Positions 47,690-55,986 of a stretch of DNA of 64,000 bases are shown here, one piece after another. The DNA lies in contig NZ_PYVW01000001.1 of assembly GCF_003056355.1 (NCBI RefSeq), positions 372,001 to 436,000 of the forward strand, written 5' to 3'. How positions within the stretch are numbered: position 1 is the stretch's first letter; each line of letters starts with the position of its first letter. This DNA comes from Devosia naphthalenivorans (GTDB lineage Bacteria > Pseudomonadota > Alphaproteobacteria > Rhizobiales > Devosiaceae). The position numbers and the translations under genes were made by a program. The notes under the pieces were generated by a model that was given only the letters and a program-made list of their open reading frames with translations, did not search any database and was not told where the DNA came from.

Positions 47690-49063
47690 ATGCCGATCAA
47701 TATCACCATGCCGGCGCTCTCTCCGACGATGGAAGAGGGCAAGCTCGCCAAGTGGCACGTCAAGGAGGGCGACAGCGTCTCCTCGGGTGACGTGATCGCC
47801 GAGATCGAAACCGACAAGGCCACGATGGAAGTCGAGGCCGTGGATGAGGGCAAGATCGGCAAGATCATGGTTGCCGAGGGTAGCGAGGGTGTAAAGGTCA
47901 ACGCCGTCATCGCCGTGCTGCTGCAGGAAGGCGAAAGCGCCGATGCAGCTGCAGCTCCTGCGCCAGCGGCTGAGGCACCCAAGGCCGCGGAAGTGCCGAA
48001 GGCTGATGCTGGTACGCTGATGCGCGACAAGGATACGCCGAGCAATGCGACGGCGCCGGTTGCCAACAGCAATACCGGAACAAGCGCGCCATCTGCGGCT
48101 GCTCCGGCCAGCAAGCCGGAGGGAGGCAAGGTCTTCGCTTCGCCGTTGGCACGTCGCTTGGCCAAGGAAGCCGGGATCGACGTTTCGGCGATCAGCGGTT
48201 CGGGTCCCAAGGGGCGCGTGGTGAAATCGGACGTGGAAGCGGCCAAGTCCGGCAAGACGCCGCTTAAGGCTGCGGCTTCTGCTGCGGGGGCGCCGGCTGG
48301 CGGTGGTGCCGCGCCTATGGGCATGACCAAGGCGCAGGTCCTGGCGCTTTATCCGGAAGGCTCATACGAGCTCGTGCCCAACGACAGCATGCGCAAGGTC
48401 GTGGCGCAGCGCCTCACCGAATCCAAGCAGACGGTGCCACATTTCTATCTGACGCTGGATTGCAAGATCGATGCGCTGATGGCGGCGCGCGAGCAGATCA
48501 ACAACTCTGCGCCGAAGGGCAAGGACGGCAAGCCGGGCTATAAGCTCTCGGTCAATGACTTCGTGATGAAGGCGTGGGCTGTTGCGCTGCAGCGGGTTCC
48601 GGCGGCGAATGCGACCTGGGCGGTCGACTCTATCCTCTACCACAAGCGCAGCGACGTGGCGGTTGCCGTGGCCGTGCCGGGCGGATTGTTCACCCCGGTG
48701 GTGAAGTCCTGCGATACCAAGACGCTTCGGGAAATTTCCGAAGAGGTCAAGGACCTCGCGACCCGTGCCCGCAACAAGAAGCTGGCGCCGCATGAATATC
48801 AGGGTGGTGCTTCGTCGGTTTCCAACCTGGGCATGTTCGGTATCAAGGAGTTCGGCGCCGTCATCAATCCGCCGCATGGCACGATCCTGGCGGTCGGCGT
48901 TGGCGAGGAGCGGGTCTATGCGGAAAAGGGCGAGATCAAGATCGGCCAGTTCATGACCTGCACCCTCAGCTGCGACCATCGCTCCGTCGATGGCGCGCTG
49001 GGCGCCGAAGTGCTCGGCGTGTTCAAGGACCTGATCGAAAACCCGGTCATGATGCTTGCGTAG
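47690..49063 (+). CDS. pdhC: Dihydrolipoamide acetyltransferase (pyruvate dehydrogenase E2)
   Basis: Core of the pyruvate dehydrogenase complex; transfers the acetyl group from the lipoyl arm to CoA. The 457-residue protein has one lipoyl domain (K43 in [11 protein letters not shown]), a long Ala/Pro linker, a peripheral-subunit-binding domain ([29 protein letters not shown], about 147-175) and the catalytic domain ending in the active site [12 protein letters not shown]. An AAGGAG ribosome site precedes the ATG, 11 bases after pdhB. Confidence 0.95.
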   Translation: MPINITMPALSPTMEEGKLAKWHVKEGDSVSSGDVIAEIETDKATMEVEAVDEGKIGKIMVAEGSEGVKVNAVIAVLLQEGESADAAAAPAPAAEAPKAAEVPKADAGTLMRDKDTPSNATAPVANSNTGTSAPSAAAPASKPEGGKVFASPLARRLAKEAGIDVSAISGSGPKGRVVKSDVEAAKSGKTPLKAAASAAGAPAGGGAAPMGMTKAQVLALYPEGSYELVPNDSMRKVVAQRLTESKQTVPHFYLTLDCKIDALMAAREQINNSAPKGKDGKPGYKLSVNDFVMKAWAVALQRVPAANATWAVDSILYHKRSDVAVAVAVPGGLFTPVVKSCDTKTLREISEEVKDLATRARNKKLAPHEYQGGASSVSNLGMFGIKEFGAVINPPHGTILAVGVGEERVYAEKGEIKIGQFMTCTLSCDHRSVDGALGAEVLGVFKDLIENPVMMLA

Positions 49064-49075
49064 GGGCAAAACGGC

Positions 49076-49717
49076 ATGAAAACCATTCTTGCCTATGGCG
49101 ATAGCCTGACGTTTGGGGCTAATCCGCAGCCGAATGGGCAGCGGCATGCGTTTGAGGATCGGTGGCCGACGGCGCTGGAGAGTGCGATTGGTGGCAAGGC
49201 TCGGGTGATTGCCGAGGGGCTTGGCGGTCGCACTACGGTGTTCGATGACTTTTCGAATGTTGCGGACCGCAATGGGGCGCGGGTGTTGCCGACTTTGCTC
49301 GAGAGCCACAAGCCGCTCGACCTCGTCATCATCATGCTGGGCACCAATGACCTCAAGGTCTATCTCAATGGTACGGCGTTCGGCGCGGCCATGGGGGTCA
49401 AGCGGCTGGTGCAGATCGTGCGGACGCATCCTTATGATGCGGGCACGGCCATTCCGCAGGTGATCGTCGTGGCGCCGCCGCTGACGGTGGAGACCGACCA
49501 TGTCGATCTACACCCGATGTTCGCGCCGCGCGCTGACGAAGCCAAGCTGTTCGATTTTTACTATAGCCGCGTCGCCAACGAACTTGGCGTGGGGTATTTC
49601 AACGCCGCAAGCGTGGCCGTTGCCGACCGCGCCGACGGCGTTCATCTCGATCCGGCAAATACCCGCGCCATAGGCGAGGGACTTGCTCCGCTCGTTACAC
49701 AAATGCTGGGTCTGTGA
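49076..49717 (+). CDS. SGNH/GDSL-family hydrolase (arylesterase-like)
   Basis: A 213-residue serine esterase-fold protein. Block I is AYGDSLTFG with nucleophile S10, block III is GTNDLK, and the C-terminal DGVHLD supplies the catalytic Asp-His pair. Members cleave small acyl or aryl esters; the natural substrate is unknown. No signal peptide is seen, so it is likely cytoplasmic. It sits between pdhC (12-base gap) and lpd (27-base gap) on the same strand, so it should be expressed with the pyruvate dehydrogenase complex. Confidence 0.88.
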   Translation: MKTILAYGDSLTFGANPQPNGQRHAFEDRWPTALESAIGGKARVIAEGLGGRTTVFDDFSNVADRNGARVLPTLLESHKPLDLVIIMLGTNDLKVYLNGTAFGAAMGVKRLVQIVRTHPYDAGTAIPQVIVVAPPLTVETDHVDLHPMFAPRADEAKLFDFYYSRVANELGVGYFNAASVAVADRADGVHLDPANTRAIGEGLAPLVTQMLGL

Positions 49718-49744
49718 CCCGACTAGACCATTCTGGAGGCCCAA

Positions 49745-51184
49745 ATGGCTGACCAATACGACCTTCTCGTGATCGGCGCCGGCCCTGGTGGCTATGTTGC
49801 TGCCATTCGTGGTGCGCAACTGGGCATGAAGGTGGGCATTATCGAGCGCGAGCATATGGCTGGCATCTGCTCGAACTGGGGCTGCATCCCGACCAAGGCG
49901 CTGCTGCGCTCGGCCGAGGTCTATGGGCATATGAGCCACGCCAAGGATTACGGGCTGACGGCCGAGAAGTTCGGCTTCCACATCGATGGTGTCGTCAAGC
50001 GTTCGCGCGCTATTGCAGCGCAGATGAACAATGGCGTGCAGTTCCTGATGAAGAAGAACAAGGTCGACATCATCTGGGGCGAAGCCGTTATCACGAAGCC
50101 GGGTGAAGTGCGGGTTGCGCCCACCAAGAAGCCGATCGTGCAGCCGCAGGGACCAGTGCCGAAGAATGCGCTGGGCGAGGGGACCTACAAAGCCAAGAAC
50201 ATCATTATCGCGACCGGTGCGCGGCCGCGCGTGTTGCCGGGGATCGAGCCCGATGGCGACAAGATCTGGACCTATTTCGAGGCGATGAAGCCGGCCGCCA
50301 TGCCGAAATCGCTGGTGGTGATGGGGTCGGGCGCGATTGGCGTTGAGTTTGCGTCGTTCTATCGCTCGATGGGCGCCGAGGTGACCATCATCGAGCTTTT
50401 GCCGCAGATCATGCCGGTCGAGGATGCGGAGATTGCCGGTCTGGCCCGCAAGCGGCTGGAGAAGCGTGGGATCAAGATCCTGACCGATGCGAAGGTCGCC
50501 AAAGTGGAAAAGACCGCCGATGGTGTCACGGCGCATGTGGAGCTCAAGGACGGCTCCAAGCAGCAGATTTCGGGCGAGAAGCTTATTTCGGCCGTTGGCG
50601 TGCAGTGCAACATTGAGAACCTCGGTCTTGAAACCGTGGGCGTTAAGACGGAACGCGGCGCGATCGTGATCGACCACTATGGCAAGACCAGTGTGGATGG
50701 CATCTGGGCGATTGGTGATGTGGCCGGTCCGCCGATGCTGGCGCACAAGGCCGAGCATGAGGCGGTGATTACCGTCGAAAAGATTGCTGGGCTGAATGTC
50801 CACGGTTTGGATAAGACCAAGGTGCCGGGTTGCACCTATTGCGAGCCGCAGGTGGCGAGCGTTGGGCTGACCGAAGCCAAGGCCAAGGAAGCTGGGCGCG
50901 AAATCAAAGTTGGGCGGTTCCCGTTCGTGGGCAATGGCAAGGCCATTGCGCTGGGCGAGCCCGATGGTTTGGTGAAGACGATCTTCGACGCAAAGACCGG
51001 TGAACTTCTGGGCGCGCATATGGTTGGTGCCGAGGTGACCGAGCTGATCCAGGGGTTCGTGATCGCGATGAACCTCGAGACGACCGAGGAAGAGCTGATC
51101 CACACTATTTTCCCGCATCCGACATTGAGTGAAGCGATGAAGGAAAGTGTGCTGGACGCTTATGGACGTGCGTTGAATATCTGA
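49745..51184 (+). CDS. lpdA: Dihydrolipoyl dehydrogenase (E3)
   Basis: Flavoprotein that re-oxidises the dihydrolipoyl arms and makes NADH. The 479-residue protein has the FAD loop VIGAGPGGYVAA at about 9-20, redox-active C42 and C47 in CSNWGC, the NAD loop VMGSGAIGVEFASFYRSMG, and the C-terminal HTIFPHPTLSE carrying the catalytic histidine and glutamate. A GGAGG ribosome site precedes the ATG. It closes the pdh operon. Downstream lies a pair of family A repeats (51198-51275). Confidence 0.95.
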   Translation: MADQYDLLVIGAGPGGYVAAIRGAQLGMKVGIIEREHMAGICSNWGCIPTKALLRSAEVYGHMSHAKDYGLTAEKFGFHIDGVVKRSRAIAAQMNNGVQFLMKKNKVDIIWGEAVITKPGEVRVAPTKKPIVQPQGPVPKNALGEGTYKAKNIIIATGARPRVLPGIEPDGDKIWTYFEAMKPAAMPKSLVVMGSGAIGVEFASFYRSMGAEVTIIELLPQIMPVEDAEIAGLARKRLEKRGIKILTDAKVAKVEKTADGVTAHVELKDGSKQQISGEKLISAVGVQCNIENLGLETVGVKTERGAIVIDHYGKTSVDGIWAIGDVAGPPMLAHKAEHEAVITVEKIAGLNVHGLDKTKVPGCTYCEPQVASVGLTEAKAKEAGREIKVGRFPFVGNGKAIALGEPDGLVKTIFDAKTGELLGAHMVGAEVTELIQGFVIAMNLETTEEELIHTIFPHPTLSEAMKESVLDAYGRALNI

Positions 51185-51197
51185 CATCCTGCCACGG

Positions 51198-51275
51198 CCT
51201 CGTCCTCGACAGGCCCGAGATGAGGTCTACTGGAATTGGGGAGCCCTCATGGTGAGCTTGTCGAACCACGAGGGC
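51198..51275. repeat. Inverted pair of palindromic repeats, family A
   Basis: CCTCGTCCTCGACAGGCC...GAGATGAGG at 51198-51225 and CCCTCATGGTGAGC...CCACGAGGG at 51243-51275 are in opposite directions. They occupy the gap between lpd and the Gfo/Idh gene and end about 15 bases before the ribosome site of the latter. Confidence 0.65.
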
Positions 51276-51303
51276 GCGCCCCGAACGCAAAGGAGTTATC
51301 CAC

Positions 51304-52344
51304 ATGGTCAAGGCAATCCAGATCGGGCTCGGACATTGGGGATTCAGCTGGTCCAAGGAGGTTATCCCCAAAGTTCCCAATGTCGAGATGGTCGCTTATG
51401 TGGACTCCAGTCCGGAGGCCACGGAGCGGGTTCGAAACGAGCTCAACGTTCCCGAGAACCTGCTGTTCACGAGCCTCGATGAAGCCGCAAAAGCGGGTAA
51501 GGCGGAACTGGCCATCTGCACCTTGCGGACCGAAGCGCATTATCCGGTGGTCAAGCGGTGCCTGGAACTTGGCCTCAGTGTCATTGTGGAAAAGCCATTT
51601 GCATCGACAATCGAGCAAGGCAAGGAACTGGTTGAGCTGGCCAAGGCCAATGGCCGGGTGCTGATGGTGAGCCAGAACTACCGGTTCCAACCGGCGCCGA
51701 TCGCGGCGGCCGAGCTCATCGGCGCACAGAAGTTCGGCCCGGTGAATTTAGTGTCCATCGACTTCCGCCGTCACGCGCCGAGCCAGGGGTATCGGTATTG
51801 GGACATGCCCGATCCGCTTCTGGCGGATATGTCGATCCACCATTTCGACCTGATGCGAATGGTTTTGGGGGATAATGCCAAGCGCGTTTCCTGTCGCACA
51901 TGGAATCCGCCCGCCAGCCCGTTCGGTCATCATCCAATCGGGGTCGCGACGCTTGAGTTCGAAAAGGGAACCATTGTTTCCTATCGCGGTAGCTGGATGA
52001 GCAGCGGTCCGGTGACCCCTTGGGCCGGCGAGTGGACGATGGACTGTTCGGAAGGGCAGATCATCTGGACTTCACGCGATCACTTCATGGGAAAGGCCGG
52101 TCCGGATCGGCTGAGCCTTCGGCCACTGGATGGCGAAACGACGCCTGCGGAACTGGAGCCGCTGCAATTTAGCGACCGGGTGGGAACATTGGCTGCGATT
52201 GCCCGTGTCATCGAAACCGGGACGATGCCGGCGCGGTTCAGTTCGGGCGAGGACAATCTGCATTCCCTTGCCCTGGTGCAGGCGACGATTCTCTCGGCCT
52301 CTCGCGGTGGCGATTGGGTGGAGATCGCCGAAGTATTGCAATAG
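51304..52344 (+). CDS. Gfo/Idh/MocA family oxidoreductase
   Basis: A 346-residue NAD(P)-dependent dehydrogenase-like protein. The Rossmann start is AIQIGLGHWGFSW, the conserved lysine lies in VIVEKPFAST at about residues 95-104, and LADMSIHHFDLMRMVLG carries the usual HxxD-type catalytic region. The substrate is probably a sugar or polyol derivative but cannot be named. An AAGGAG ribosome site precedes the ATG. Its place between lpd and lipA is not an obvious functional fit, and repeats separate it from lpd. Confidence 0.88.
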   Translation: MVKAIQIGLGHWGFSWSKEVIPKVPNVEMVAYVDSSPEATERVRNELNVPENLLFTSLDEAAKAGKAELAICTLRTEAHYPVVKRCLELGLSVIVEKPFASTIEQGKELVELAKANGRVLMVSQNYRFQPAPIAAAELIGAQKFGPVNLVSIDFRRHAPSQGYRYWDMPDPLLADMSIHHFDLMRMVLGDNAKRVSCRTWNPPASPFGHHPIGVATLEFEKGTIVSYRGSWMSSGPVTPWAGEWTMDCSEGQIIWTSRDHFMGKAGPDRLSLRPLDGETTPAELEPLQFSDRVGTLAAIARVIETGTMPARFSSGEDNLHSLALVQATILSASRGGDWVEIAEVLQ

Positions 52345-52418
52345 TTTGAAGAAGGCCGGGTTGAACCGGCTGCGTTTGGGAGCGATATAGCGGGCACACT
52401 GCCCAGTCAGGACCAAAA

Positions 52419-53372
52419 TTGGTTACGCTCATCGACAATTCGGCGCTCAAGCCGCGCCACCCCGAAAAAGCCAACCGGCCGGACAGCGTCGTGCTGCGCA
52501 AGCCGGACTGGATCCGCGTCAAGGCGCCGGGCTCCCCGGTCTACAAGGAAACCCAGCAGATTGTGCGTGAGCATGGGCTGGTGACCGTGTGCGAGGAGGC
52601 GGGCTGCCCCAATATCGGGGAGTGCTGGAGCAAGAAGCACGCGACCATGATGATCATGGGCGAGATCTGCACGCGCGCCTGCGCCTTCTGCAATGTGCGC
52701 ACCGGCATGCCTGGACCACTGGACCCGAGCGAACCCGAAAAGGTGGCGTTGGCAGTCCAGAAGCTTGGCCTTGAGCATGTGGTGATTACCTCGGTCGACC
52801 GGGACGATCTGGCCGATGGTGGCGCGCAGCATTTTGCCGATGTGATCCTGGCGATCCGCGCGCGCAATCCCAAGACCACCATCGAAATTCTGACGCCGGA
52901 CTTCCTGCGCAAGGAAGGCGCGCTGGAAATCGTGGTGGCCGCTAAGCCGGATGTGTTCAACCACAATCTGGAAACGGTGCCGTCAAAATACCTCAAGGTG
53001 CGCCCTGGTGCGCGGTACTTCCATTCGATCCGATTGCTGCAAAAGGTGAAGGAACTCGATCCGACCATGTTCACCAAGTCGGGGATTATGGTGGGCCTGG
53101 GCGAAGAGCGGAACGAAGTGCTGCAGTTGATGGACGATCTGCGTTCTGCCGATGTGGATTTTCTCACCATCGGGCAATATCTGCAGCCGACCAAGAAGCA
53201 TTACCCGCTGCAGCGTTTCGTGACGCCGGACGAGTTCAAGTCCTTTGCGACGGTTGCGACGGCTAAGGGGTTCTCACTGGTGTCTTCGAGCCCGCTGACG
53301 CGGTCCTCGCACCATGCGGGTGAGGATTTTGCTGCGCTCAGGGCCGCGCGCATGGCAAAGCTGGGGCATTAG
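52419..53372 (+). CDS. lipA: Lipoyl synthase
   Basis: Radical SAM enzyme that inserts two sulfurs into protein-bound octanoyl groups, making the lipoyl arms used by PdhB and PdhC. The 317-residue protein has the auxiliary cluster cysteines C58, C63 and C69 ([12 protein letters not shown]) and the radical SAM motif C84, C88, C91 (CTRACAFC), and the closing [10 protein letters not shown] includes the conserved RSS serine. The start is TTG. Proximity to the pdh operon makes functional sense. Confidence 0.95.
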   Translation: MVTLIDNSALKPRHPEKANRPDSVVLRKPDWIRVKAPGSPVYKETQQIVREHGLVTVCEEAGCPNIGECWSKKHATMMIMGEICTRACAFCNVRTGMPGPLDPSEPEKVALAVQKLGLEHVVITSVDRDDLADGGAQHFADVILAIRARNPKTTIEILTPDFLRKEGALEIVVAAKPDVFNHNLETVPSKYLKVRPGARYFHSIRLLQKVKELDPTMFTKSGIMVGLGEERNEVLQLMDDLRSADVDFLTIGQYLQPTKKHYPLQRFVTPDEFKSFATVATAKGFSLVSSSPLTRSSHHAGEDFAALRAARMAKLGH

Positions 53373-53404
53373 GATAGTTGCCGGTCCAGCCTACATCCAG
53401 TAGG

Positions 53405-53481
53405 CCTCATCCTGAGCCTGTCGAAGGACGAGGCATCCTTCGCGTTCCAGGCCTCGTGGTTCGACAGGCTCACCATGAGGC
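53405..53481. repeat. Inverted pair of palindromic repeats, family A
   Basis: CCTCATCCTGAGCC...GAAGGACGAGG at 53405-53433 and GCCTCGTGGTTCGACAGGCT...CCATGAGGC at 53451-53481 fill the gap between lipA and the RatA/Coq10-like gene. Confidence 0.7.
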
Positions 53482-53502
53482 CTCCCCTGTACTGAAAGCC
53501 AG

Positions 53503-53946
53503 ATGAAGCGTTTTTTTGAGCGGCACGTGCCGCACCTGCCGCAGCGCATGTTCGAGATCGTCGCCGATCTGCGCGATTACCCACGCTTTATTCCCAACTG
53601 CAAGGCGATGGATGTGCGCCCCGACCCGGCGGCGGGGGACGCCAATGTCGTGCTGGCCAAGATGACACTGTTTTTTGGGCCGATCACGCAGTCCTATACC
53701 AGCCGCGTGACCACTGACCCGGTGGCGCTGACCATTCGCGCCAAGGCGGTGGATGGGCCATTCGCCTATCTCGACAGCGTGTGGAGCTTTGAGCCGGAGG
53801 GGCAGGGCACGCGGGTGAAGTTCGAGATCGATTTCAAGATTTCAAACGTGTTCATCGCCGCTGTGGCGGAACCCGCCTTCGCGGCGAAGCAGGAAGAGAT
53901 CATGCGGGCGTTTTGCGAGGAAGCGGATCGGCGGTTCGGGGACTGA
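53503..53946 (+). CDS. RatA/Coq10-type START-domain protein
   Basis: A 147-residue SRPBCC-fold protein of the Coq10/RatA family. The start FFERHVPHLPQRMFEIVADLRDYPRFIPNCKAM and the later PFAYLDSVWSFEPEGQGTRVKFEIDFKI are diagnostic. By homology it may bind ubiquinone and aid its use in respiration; the RatA toxin label in E. coli relates to the same fold and I would not infer toxicity. No antitoxin-like gene (RatB) is adjacent. It lies between repeat elements on both sides. Confidence 0.88.
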   Translation: MKRFFERHVPHLPQRMFEIVADLRDYPRFIPNCKAMDVRPDPAAGDANVVLAKMTLFFGPITQSYTSRVTTDPVALTIRAKAVDGPFAYLDSVWSFEPEGQGTRVKFEIDFKISNVFIAAVAEPAFAAKQEEIMRAFCEEADRRFGD

Positions 53947-53960
53947 GGGATTGTGCTAGG

Positions 53961-54080
53961 CCCTCGTGGTTCGAGGCTCGTGAAGAACTCGCACCTCACA
54001 ATGAGGGCTACTTTGAACTCGGCGTACCAGTAGCCCTCATGGTGAGGTGCGCTGCTTTAGCGAGCCTCGAACCACGAGGG
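53961..54080. repeat. 120-bp long inverted repeat element (family A, expanded form)
   Basis: The outer arms 53961-53980 and 54061-54080 are perfect 20-base reverse complements (CCCTCGTGGTTCGAGGCTCG). After a ten-base unmatched part, inner arms 53991-54011 and 54030-54050 match over 21 bases with one mismatch (GCACCTCAC/ATGAGGGCTAC). The loop is 18 bases. It lies between the convergent RatA/Coq10-like gene and cinA and would form a very stable hairpin in either transcript. Confidence 0.75.
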
Positions 54081-54095
54081 TGTGGCACCAGCCAC

Positions 54096-54599
54096 TTAGT
54101 CCTGGTCGCTCGTCAGTACCTGTAGCACCAAGTCCAGTGCCGCGCCGACGCTGGCTTTGCGGATGCCGTCGCGGCCGAGGTCACCGAATTTGTGTTCGAT
54201 GACGACGGTGGCGAGTTCCGATGATACCGCGACATAGACGAGGCCAACGGGCTTTTTCTCGCTTCCGCCATCGGGGCCGGCAATGCCGGTGACGGCCACG
54301 GCATAGTCTGCCCGCGCAGTATTGCGCGCGCCATCCGCCATGGCGCGGGCCACCTGGTTGCTGACGGCGCCGTAGTCGCGGATGAGACGTGCCTGGACGT
54401 GGATCATGCGGGATTTGGCGGTGTTGGCATAGGTGACGTAGCCGCCGTAGAAGGCGGCGGATGAACCGGGAATGTCGGTCAATGCCGCGGCGATCATGCC
54501 GCCGGTACAGCTTTCAGCCGTAACGATGGTCTTGTTGGCTGCTGCCAGAACGTCGATGATCTGCTTGCCCGTGCTGGGCGATTTTGCCGGGGCGGCCAT
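54096..54599 (-). CDS. CinA family protein (nicotinamide-nucleotide amidohydrolase)
   Basis: A 167-residue stand-alone C-terminal CinA/PncC domain that deamidates NMN to nicotinate mononucleotide for pyridine nucleotide recycling. Family blocks are TIVTAESCTGGMIAAALTDIPGSSAAFYGGYVTYAN, ADYAVAVTGIAGPDGGSEKKPVGLVYVAV and a C-terminal FGDLGRDGIRKASVGAALDLVL. The N-terminal MoCF domain of full CinA is absent, as usual in this group. The ATG overlaps the ispDF stop by one base. Confidence 0.92.
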   Translation of the reverse strand: MAAPAKSPSTGKQIIDVLAAANKTIVTAESCTGGMIAAALTDIPGSSAAFYGGYVTYANTAKSRMIHVQARLIRDYGAVSNQVARAMADGARNTARADYAVAVTGIAGPDGGSEKKPVGLVYVAVSSELATVVIEHKFGDLGRDGIRKASVGAALDLVLQVLTSDQD

Positions 54600-55789
54600 C
54601 AGTCGCCCCTCGGCATTTCGATGCTTGCGCTCGCCATTGCTACCATGCCTTCCTCCCGCCCGATAAACCCGAGTTGCTCGTTGGTGGTTGCCTTGATTGC
54701 GATACGTGAGATCGCAATTCCAAGTGTTTGAGCAATCACTTCGCGCATAGCCGGTACGTGCGGGACGATCCTCGGCGCTTCGCAGACGATTGTCACGTCG
54801 AGATTGACGATGCGTCCACCGGCTTTTGCAACGAGTTCACCGGCGTGCTTGAGGAATACGACGGAGGCAACGCCCTTCCACTGCATGTCGGAGGGGGGGA
54901 AGTGGACGCCGATATCGCCTTCGCCAATCGCGCCAAGGATAGCGTCGGTCAGCGCGTGGAGAGCAACGTCGGCATCGGAATGGCCCTTGAGCCTGGCGTG
55001 GTGAGGGATTTTGACCCCGCCCAGCCAGACGGCGTCGCCCGGCTCGAACTGATGCACGTCAAAGCCAGTGCCAATGCGGGTTTCCACAGGGTTATCTCCA
55101 TGAATGATCCGCTCGGCGCGGGCAAAGTCGTCGGGGTGGGTGATCTTGATGTTGTTGCGGTCGCCGGGCACCAGCGCGACACTGAGACCTGCCCATTCGG
55201 CGATCTCGGCGTCGTCGGTGAACGGGCGGCGAATGGTGGTCGCGCGCATATGGGCGGAGAAGATCGGGCTGAAGCGGAAGCCTTGGGGCGTTTGGGCGGC
55301 GGCGAGTTGGCTGCGATCTTCGGTGGTGGCGACCAGTTGGCCATCGAGCGTGCGCTTTATGGTGTCGGTGACGGGGAGCGCGGGCAGGGCACCTTCGTGT
55401 TGGTCGAGTGCTGTAATGACGTTGTCGATGAGCGCAGGGGTGACGAAGGGCCGGGCGGCATCCTGGATGAGGACGAGGTCAGGGCGTAGCGGCGCCAGGG
55501 TCTTGAGGCCTTCCAGCACGGAGGCTTGCCTTGTGGGGCCGCCGATGACGCGCGACATCAGGTTTGGATGGGCGAGATCGAGGGCGGCGTAGCGTTCGGC
55601 GTGATCGGGGTGGATGACGACCAGCACCTGACTAACTGCTGGATGCTCGAGGAACGCCTGCGCCGTCCGGGAAAGTACCGGAACGCCCGCGACAAGCCGG
55701 TATTGCTTGGGATCAGGCACGCCATCGGTGCTGACGCGTTCGCCCTTGCCGGCGGCGACGATGATGACGGCGATGGATTTCTGACGCAT
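54599..55789 (-). CDS. ispDF: Bifunctional IspD/IspF isoprenoid synthesis enzyme
   Basis: Carries out two steps of the MEP pathway: CTP addition to MEP (IspD part, about residues 1-225) and cyclisation to MEcPP (IspF part, about 235-396). IspD shows VIIVAAGKGERVSTDG and ILIQDAARPFVTPAL-like blocks (here VLIQDAARPFVTPAL). IspF shows GTGFDVHQFEPGD with the zinc ligands, HSDADVALHALTDAILGAIGEGDIGVHFPPSD and the C-terminal KATTNEQLGFIGREEGMVA. The fusion is common in alphaproteobacteria. I used the ATG at 55789; a TTG six codons earlier is possible. cinA follows with a one-base overlap. Confidence 0.94.
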   Translation of the reverse strand: MRQKSIAVIIVAAGKGERVSTDGVPDPKQYRLVAGVPVLSRTAQAFLEHPAVSQVLVVIHPDHAERYAALDLAHPNLMSRVIGGPTRQASVLEGLKTLAPLRPDLVLIQDAARPFVTPALIDNVITALDQHEGALPALPVTDTIKRTLDGQLVATTEDRSQLAAAQTPQGFRFSPIFSAHMRATTIRRPFTDDAEIAEWAGLSVALVPGDRNNIKITHPDDFARAERIIHGDNPVETRIGTGFDVHQFEPGDAVWLGGVKIPHHARLKGHSDADVALHALTDAILGAIGEGDIGVHFPPSDMQWKGVASVVFLKHAGELVAKAGGRIVNLDVTIVCEAPRIVPHVPAMREVIAQTLGIAISRIAIKATTNEQLGFIGREEGMVAMASASIEMPRGD

Positions 55790-55900
55790 GGGAGGCACAA
55801 CACTCAAGACTTGAAACCGTCACAACTCCGTGGTCTAGCGCCCGCTCCGGCATGCGGCAAGTGCAGGGCTGCTGAAGCATGTTTGCCGCAGCCAAGCCTG

Positions 55901-55928
55901 TTGCACTGCGCACGGTTTTGACTATTAT
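55901..55928 (+). promoter_or_regulatory. Sigma-70-type promoter for dusB-ntrB-ntrC
   Basis: TTGCAC (55901-55906), 16 bases, then TATTAT (55923-55928), about 40 bases before the dusB GTG. Both boxes are near consensus and the position is right for the operon. Confidence 0.55.
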
Positions 55929-55986
55929 GCAGGCACTATTTTGGTCGTGATCATTTCTGGGGCAATTAGTGGCTTATAGTGCCTGC
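55929..55986 (+). promoter_or_regulatory. Inverted repeat around the dusB start codon
   Basis: GCAGGCACTAT (55929-55939) and ATAGTGCCTGC (55976-55986) are perfect 11-base reverse complements. They begin at the expected transcript start and enclose the ribosome site and the GTG start (55969), so folding would hide the start. Confidence 0.5.

Noticed and set aside
53503..53946. Type II toxin (RatA) interpretation
   Set aside because: The family label covers Coq10-like proteins, no RatB-like partner is adjacent, and the lipA-neighbouring copy in alphaproteobacteria is better read as a ubiquinone-binding START protein.
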